From assembly GCA_017403345.1 (NCBI GenBank), contig JAFQOH010000244.1, positions 5,766 through 69,765 on the forward strand: a stretch of DNA of 64,000 bases. The letters run 5' to 3'. Numbering within the stretch: position 1 is the stretch's first letter; the number at the start of each line of letters is the position of its first letter. The notes beneath the pieces were generated by a model, which ran no database searches, was not told the origin of the DNA, and saw nothing but the letters and a program-made list of their open reading frames with translations. The stretch comes from RGIG3701 sp017403345 (GTDB lineage Bacteria; Planctomycetota; Planctomycetia; Pirellulales; Thermoguttaceae). Below are positions 61,003 through 64,000 of the stretch, in pieces. The position numbers and the translations under genes were made by a program.

Positions 61003-61048
61003 CTCGCCATGCCGTTTGACTCGCCATGCCGTTTGACTCGCCATGGCG
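60981..61048 (+). repeat. 17-bp tandem repeat (four units)
   Basis: TCTGACTCGCCATGCCG (two copies), TTTGACTCGCCATGCCG and TTTGACTCGCCATGGCG. It lies in the leader of the GlmU-like gene. The rest of 60655-61088 shows the promoter and AT-rich DNA. Confidence 0.93.
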
Positions 61049-61088
61049 TCAGACGCGCGCCGGACCTCGTTTTCCTTTTAACGCCGTC

Positions 61089-62441
61089 ATGCTCATGAAA
61101 GTCATCGTTTTTGAAGACCAGCCGGTTTGGAACCTTTACCCGATCACGATCGGACGAGGGGCGTTTGCCATTACGTGCGGGTCTCTGCGCATGATCGACG
61201 TCGTCCTCCAGATCCCCAGTTCCGCCGTTGGTTTCCTTTGCCGACCGTATCTGGAAGGCATTTCCCGCTACGATTACTCCGAACCGGGATTTTTCTTCGG
61301 GCAGCAGGCCGTCCAGACGGAACTCGCCAACTGCGCACCGAATGAAAATATCCTGCTTCTGAACGCCAGAATGGTCCCTAACATTCAGCTGCTCTCATTT
61401 TTTCGCAACTGTATCCGAAAAAATAAATGCTGCGCATTCCCATGGCAGACCGACCTTGCGTGTGCCTGCATTCCTGCAGAACGGCTTCTGAATGTCTTGA
61501 AGGCACTCCCGGAAGTCCTTCCTCCCACAGCAGTCCTGCCGATCGATTTTCTGGCGCTTACACGGGATCTGCCTCAGTGTTTCGAGCATCCGCTGGAACT
61601 TTTCGACTATCCGCATGATGTCGTACGCAGTCATGTCGAGATCTTCAATTCCAATTTGGAGTACCGCATTCAGCACACCGTACCGGCACAGACCGGCCGA
61701 AGCAGCGCACGGTGGACGAATGGGAAATGGACGGAGATCCGGGACGGCGTTTTCGTCGGCGAAAACGTTCGGCTCGGCGACTACCTCGTGACCGACACGA
61801 CGCAGGGCCCCATTCTCGTGGATGAAGGTGCAAGCATTGGTCCTTTCTGCTACCTGAAAGGCCCCGTTTACGTCGGTCCCTACTCCAAAGTCATCGAACA
61901 TGCCGCACTGAAAGATTTTGTCGGACTCGCGCACACGACGAAAGTCGGAGGTGAAGTGGAAGCCTCCGCGATCGAACCGTACACGAACAAACAGCATCAC
62001 GGTTTCCTAGGGCACTCCTACCTTGGAAGCTGGATCAATCTCGGAGCCGGAACGTGCAACAGCGACCTGAAAAACACGTACGGAAGCGTTTCCATGCAGT
62101 ATAAATCGGGCCGCGTGGCGACTACGATGCAGTTCCTAGGCTGCATCATCGGCGATTACGCCAAAACTGCCATCAACACGAGCATCTTTACCGGGAAAAC
62201 GATCGGAAGCTGCAGCATGGTCTACGGTTTCGTCACGCGGAACGTGCCGTGCTTCGTCAACTACGCACGCTCTTTCGGACAGTGCACGGAACTCCCCGTC
62301 GAAGTCATGATCAGCACGCAGCAGCGAATGTTTGAGCGCCGAAATGTCCGGCAGGAGAAAGTTCACGTCGATCTTCTCCACCAGATGTTCTCTCTTTCCA
62401 CGGGAGAACGCCAAATGGAAAATGAACCCCTTTCCCTTTAA
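61089..62441 (+). CDS. GlmU-like bifunctional sugar nucleotidyltransferase/acyltransferase
   Basis: 450 aa from the ATG at 61089 (a second ATG is at 61095); neither has a good ribosome-binding site. The N-terminal half is an atypical nucleotidyltransferase domain (VWNLYPITIGRGAFAITCG... LNARMVPN) resembling the alternative GlmU family (TIGR03991 type). The C-terminal half is a left-handed beta-helix of hexapeptide repeats: GVFVGENVRLGDYLV, GASIGPFCYLKGPVYVGP, IGDYAKTAINTSIFTGKTIG. It probably makes UDP-N-acetylglucosamine or a related sugar nucleotide for envelope synthesis, an inference from the family. cmk and plsC follow on the same strand. Confidence 0.82.
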   Translation: MLMKVIVFEDQPVWNLYPITIGRGAFAITCGSLRMIDVVLQIPSSAVGFLCRPYLEGISRYDYSEPGFFFGQQAVQTELANCAPNENILLLNARMVPNIQLLSFFRNCIRKNKCCAFPWQTDLACACIPAERLLNVLKALPEVLPPTAVLPIDFLALTRDLPQCFEHPLELFDYPHDVVRSHVEIFNSNLEYRIQHTVPAQTGRSSARWTNGKWTEIRDGVFVGENVRLGDYLVTDTTQGPILVDEGASIGPFCYLKGPVYVGPYSKVIEHAALKDFVGLAHTTKVGGEVEASAIEPYTNKQHHGFLGHSYLGSWINLGAGTCNSDLKNTYGSVSMQYKSGRVATTMQFLGCIIGDYAKTAINTSIFTGKTIGSCSMVYGFVTRNVPCFVNYARSFGQCTELPVEVMISTQQRMFERRNVRQEKVHVDLLHQMFSLSTGERQMENEPLSL

Positions 62442-62450
62442 GTTTCGAAA

Positions 62451-62471
62451 CTGGTTTCAGACGTAAACCAG
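62451..62471 (+). other. short hairpin between GlmU-like gene and cmk
   Basis: CTGGTTT (62451) pairs with AAACCAG (62465) around a 7-base loop, without a T-run. It lies in the 63-base gap; function unclear. Confidence 0.35.
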
Positions 62472-62504
62472 GTCACGAACGAAAGCAATTTACAAAATCA
62501 AGAC

Positions 62505-63185
62505 ATGATCATCACGATAGACGGTCCGGCGGGTTCCGGAAAAAGTACGATCGCACGCAAACTTTCAGAGCAGCTTGGCTTTGAGTACCTTCGAACCGGT
62601 CTGATGTACCGCGCCGTCGCACTCGCGGGCCTGCGTCAAAACGTCGACTGGGATGCCCCGGAGGCTCTGGTCCAGATCGCCAAAACCATTTCCCTGAAAA
62701 TGGATGGTCCCCGGATCTTCCTCAACGGCGAAGACGTCTCCACGGAAGTCGAAACGCTCCGCGTCACGGCCGTCACGCGCTACTCCGCCGGAAATCCGGA
62801 GATCCGAGAACTCCTTACCGAAATGCAGCGCGAGTACGCACGCAGCAAAAACTGCATTACCGAAGGACGCGATCAGGGCACAGTCGCTTTTCCGGACGCA
62901 GAGTGCAAGATCTACCTAGACGCGACGCCGCAGGAACGCGCACGCCGCCGTTTTGAGCAGAAAAAAGCGCTCGGCGAGCCGGCCGACTATGACGAGATAC
63001 TCGCCGGGATCGAACGACGGGACTTTGAGGACTCGACACGTCCGATCGCTCCGCTGAAACCGGCACCAGACGCCGTCCGCATCCTTTCTGACGGTCTAAG
63101 TGTCGATGACGTCGTCGAAAAGATCATTGAGAAGGTCGCGGAGGCAGGAAAAAACACAGCAGAACGCAGTAAACGCATTTCCTGA
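62505..63185 (+). CDS. cmk: cytidylate kinase
   Basis: 226 aa. It has P-loop GPAGSGKS near the N-terminus, then the CMP-binding region (LRTGLMYRAVALAGLRQ) and GRDQGTVAFPDAECKIYLDAT, with ERARRRFEQKK as the lid. It phosphorylates CMP and dCMP. The C-terminal tail (VAEAGKNTAERSKRIS) is slightly longer than usual. The plsC gene follows 52 bases on; cmk-plsC adjacency is common. Confidence 0.96.
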   Translation: MIITIDGPAGSGKSTIARKLSEQLGFEYLRTGLMYRAVALAGLRQNVDWDAPEALVQIAKTISLKMDGPRIFLNGEDVSTEVETLRVTAVTRYSAGNPEIRELLTEMQREYARSKNCITEGRDQGTVAFPDAECKIYLDATPQERARRRFEQKKALGEPADYDEILAGIERRDFEDSTRPIAPLKPAPDAVRILSDGLSVDDVVEKIIEKVAEAGKNTAERSKRIS

Positions 63186-63237
63186 CCGCGTTTTTCCGAT
63201 CAAATTTTCATTCATCCTTTAATTTTCAAATTACCCT

Positions 63238-64000
63238 ATGAGCCTGTTTGACCGATTTTACTATCAGCTGTGGGTCATCATCACCTACACTTTAAGCCGA
63301 ATCTTCTTTGGATTGCGCTACTTCCATTCGGAACGCATCCCTAAGAAAGGAAAAGTCGTCGTGATCGCGAACCATCAGAGTTTTCTTGACCCGCCGCTCA
63401 TTGGGATCGGTACCGGAAGACCGTGCCACTACATGGCGCGCGACACGCTTTTCAAGGGACTTTTTGGATGGCATATCCGCCACCTGAATGCGTATCCGGT
63501 CTCGCAGACGAAAAATCCGATCCAGGGGATCAAAGAAACACTGAAGCGTCTGAAGCAGGAACAGGCAGTCCTGATCTTTCCGGAAGGAACTCGCTCGGAA
63601 GACGGAAGTCTAGGAGAGTTTCAGAAAGGGATCATCGCCGTCGCCCGAAAAAGCAAGGCGCCGATCATTCCCTGCGTCATTCAGGGAGCGTATGATGCGT
63701 GGCCGCGTCACGCAAAACTTCCCCATCCGCACAAAATCACCGTAACATACGGAAACGTGATCACCACAGAAGAGATCCAGGCCATGCCGGAAGAAGATCT
63801 GCTGGTCTACCTGAAAAATCTGATCGCCGAAATGCTTGGCGAGACGGAAAAGATCCAGCCTCTGCCAAGTCAGATCCAGGCATCAGAAACGCCTGCGGAA
63901 ACGCCCGCTGAAACGCCCGCTGAAACGCCCGCTGAAACGCCCGCTGAAACGCCCGCTGAAACGCCCGCTGAAACGCCCGCTGAAACGCCCGCTGAAACGC
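63238..64000 (+). CDS. plsC: 1-acyl-glycerol-3-phosphate acyltransferase, cut by the window end
   Basis: The frame runs off the right edge after 254 residues. The HxxxxD acyltransferase motif is ANHQSFLD (about residues 43-50), followed by the substrate motif FPEGTRS (about 113-119) and IIPCVIQGAY. It transfers a fatty acyl group to lysophosphatidic acid at the inner membrane. After the conserved domain (about residue 215) comes a Glu-Thr-Pro-Ala repeat coded by a 12-bp tandem array that continues out of the window. A conserved PlsC has no such tail, so the tail may be a recent expansion or part of a larger fusion. Confidence 0.92.
   Translation, partial: MSLFDRFYYQLWVIITYTLSRIFFGLRYFHSERIPKKGKVVVIANHQSFLDPPLIGIGTGRPCHYMARDTLFKGLFGWHIRHLNAYPVSQTKNPIQGIKETLKRLKQEQAVLIFPEGTRSEDGSLGEFQKGIIAVARKSKAPIIPCVIQGAYDAWPRHAKLPHPHKITVTYGNVITTEEIQAMPEEDLLVYLKNLIAEMLGETEKIQPLPSQIQASETPAETPAETPAETPAETPAETPAETPAETPAETPAET
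63886..64000 (+). repeat. 12-bp tandem repeat (ETPA) reaching the window edge
   Basis: At least nine units GAAACGCCCGCT, the first being GAAACGCCTGCG. It is in frame with plsC. The array is longer than seen, because the window ends in it. Confidence 0.95.

Noticed and set aside
3990..63999. Short arrays as possible CRISPR
   Set aside because: The units are directly adjacent without spacers, so they are simple tandem repeats, not CRISPR.

Overview
The window looks like a chromosomal segment of an uncultured member of the Planctomycetota. The main evidence is two DUF1559 pseudopilin-like proteins with the phylum-typical N-terminus (FTLVELLVVIAIIG...LLPAVQQAR), two PEP-CTERM surface proteins, a hydrazine-synthase-alpha-like WD/PD40 cytochrome, a squalene-cyclase-fold membrane protein, an alternative GlmU-like enzyme and a topoisomerase VI B subunit. 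No rRNA, tRNA, insertion sequence, integrase or CRISPR array was seen. Most of the sequence is GC-rich. The stretch at about 24.8-28.4 kb and the SIR2 gene at 55.6-57.2 kb are visibly richer in A/T.

Layout. 0-3.8 kb: the end of an AsmA-like gene, then a minus-strand surface cassette (PEP-CTERM protein, DUF1559 protein, lipoprotein) behind a near-consensus promoter. 3.8-14.7 kb: a 15-unit tandem repeat, then minus-strand transporters (MFS, GltS-type) and metabolic genes (3-hydroxyacyl-CoA dehydrogenase, a ROK kinase fused to an Mth938-like domain, NAD-epimerase, inositol-phosphatase family, VanZ-like, homocysteine methyltransferase/MTHFR fusion). 15-24.7 kb: large plus-strand exported proteins (adhesin-like repeat protein, alpha/beta hydrolase, phosphatase-superfamily protein, di-heme HZS-alpha-like protein). 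24.8-28.4 kb: an accessory island. 28.4-29.8 kb: hisI-hisG. 30-36.8 kb: a pseudo-esterase followed by a FliF-FliG fusion, FliH, FliI and FliJ, behind one good promoter. 36.9-45.9 kb: topoisomerase VI B, coaD, rpsT, a TPR protein, two metallophosphoesterases and a uracil-DNA glycosylase. 46.4-51.5 kb: a second DUF1559 gene next to a second PEP-CTERM gene. 51.7-64 kb: dnaE, a SIR2 defence-type gene, a fumarylacetoacetase-family gene, a squalene-cyclase-like gene, a 59-aa membrane protein, a GlmU-like gene, cmk and a truncated plsC.

The least explained part is the island. It holds two YbjN-family paralogues (a fold like type III secretion chaperones). Each is preceded by a very small hydrophobic peptide ORF with an acidic C-terminus and then an RNA hairpin. 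Two more tiny ORFs lie between the two sets, and six of these ORFs in a row have a GGAG ribosome-binding site at a 6-8 nt spacing. Downstream a strong promoter drives a roughly 310-nt leader with mutually exclusive long helices, ahead of a secreted protein of unknown family. Similar terminator hairpins flank the island. An export ATPase cluster (FliF-FliG/FliH/FliI/FliJ) lies about 3 kb further on. A link between the small peptides, the chaperone-like proteins and that apparatus is a hypothesis only.

A second theme is short, nearly perfect tandem arrays (11-33 bp units). At least ten occur, in intergenic DNA, at gene 3' ends and inside coding linkers, which suggests frequent slippage or tandem duplication in this genome. 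A dispersed imperfect-palindromic element occurs twice, 35 kb apart.
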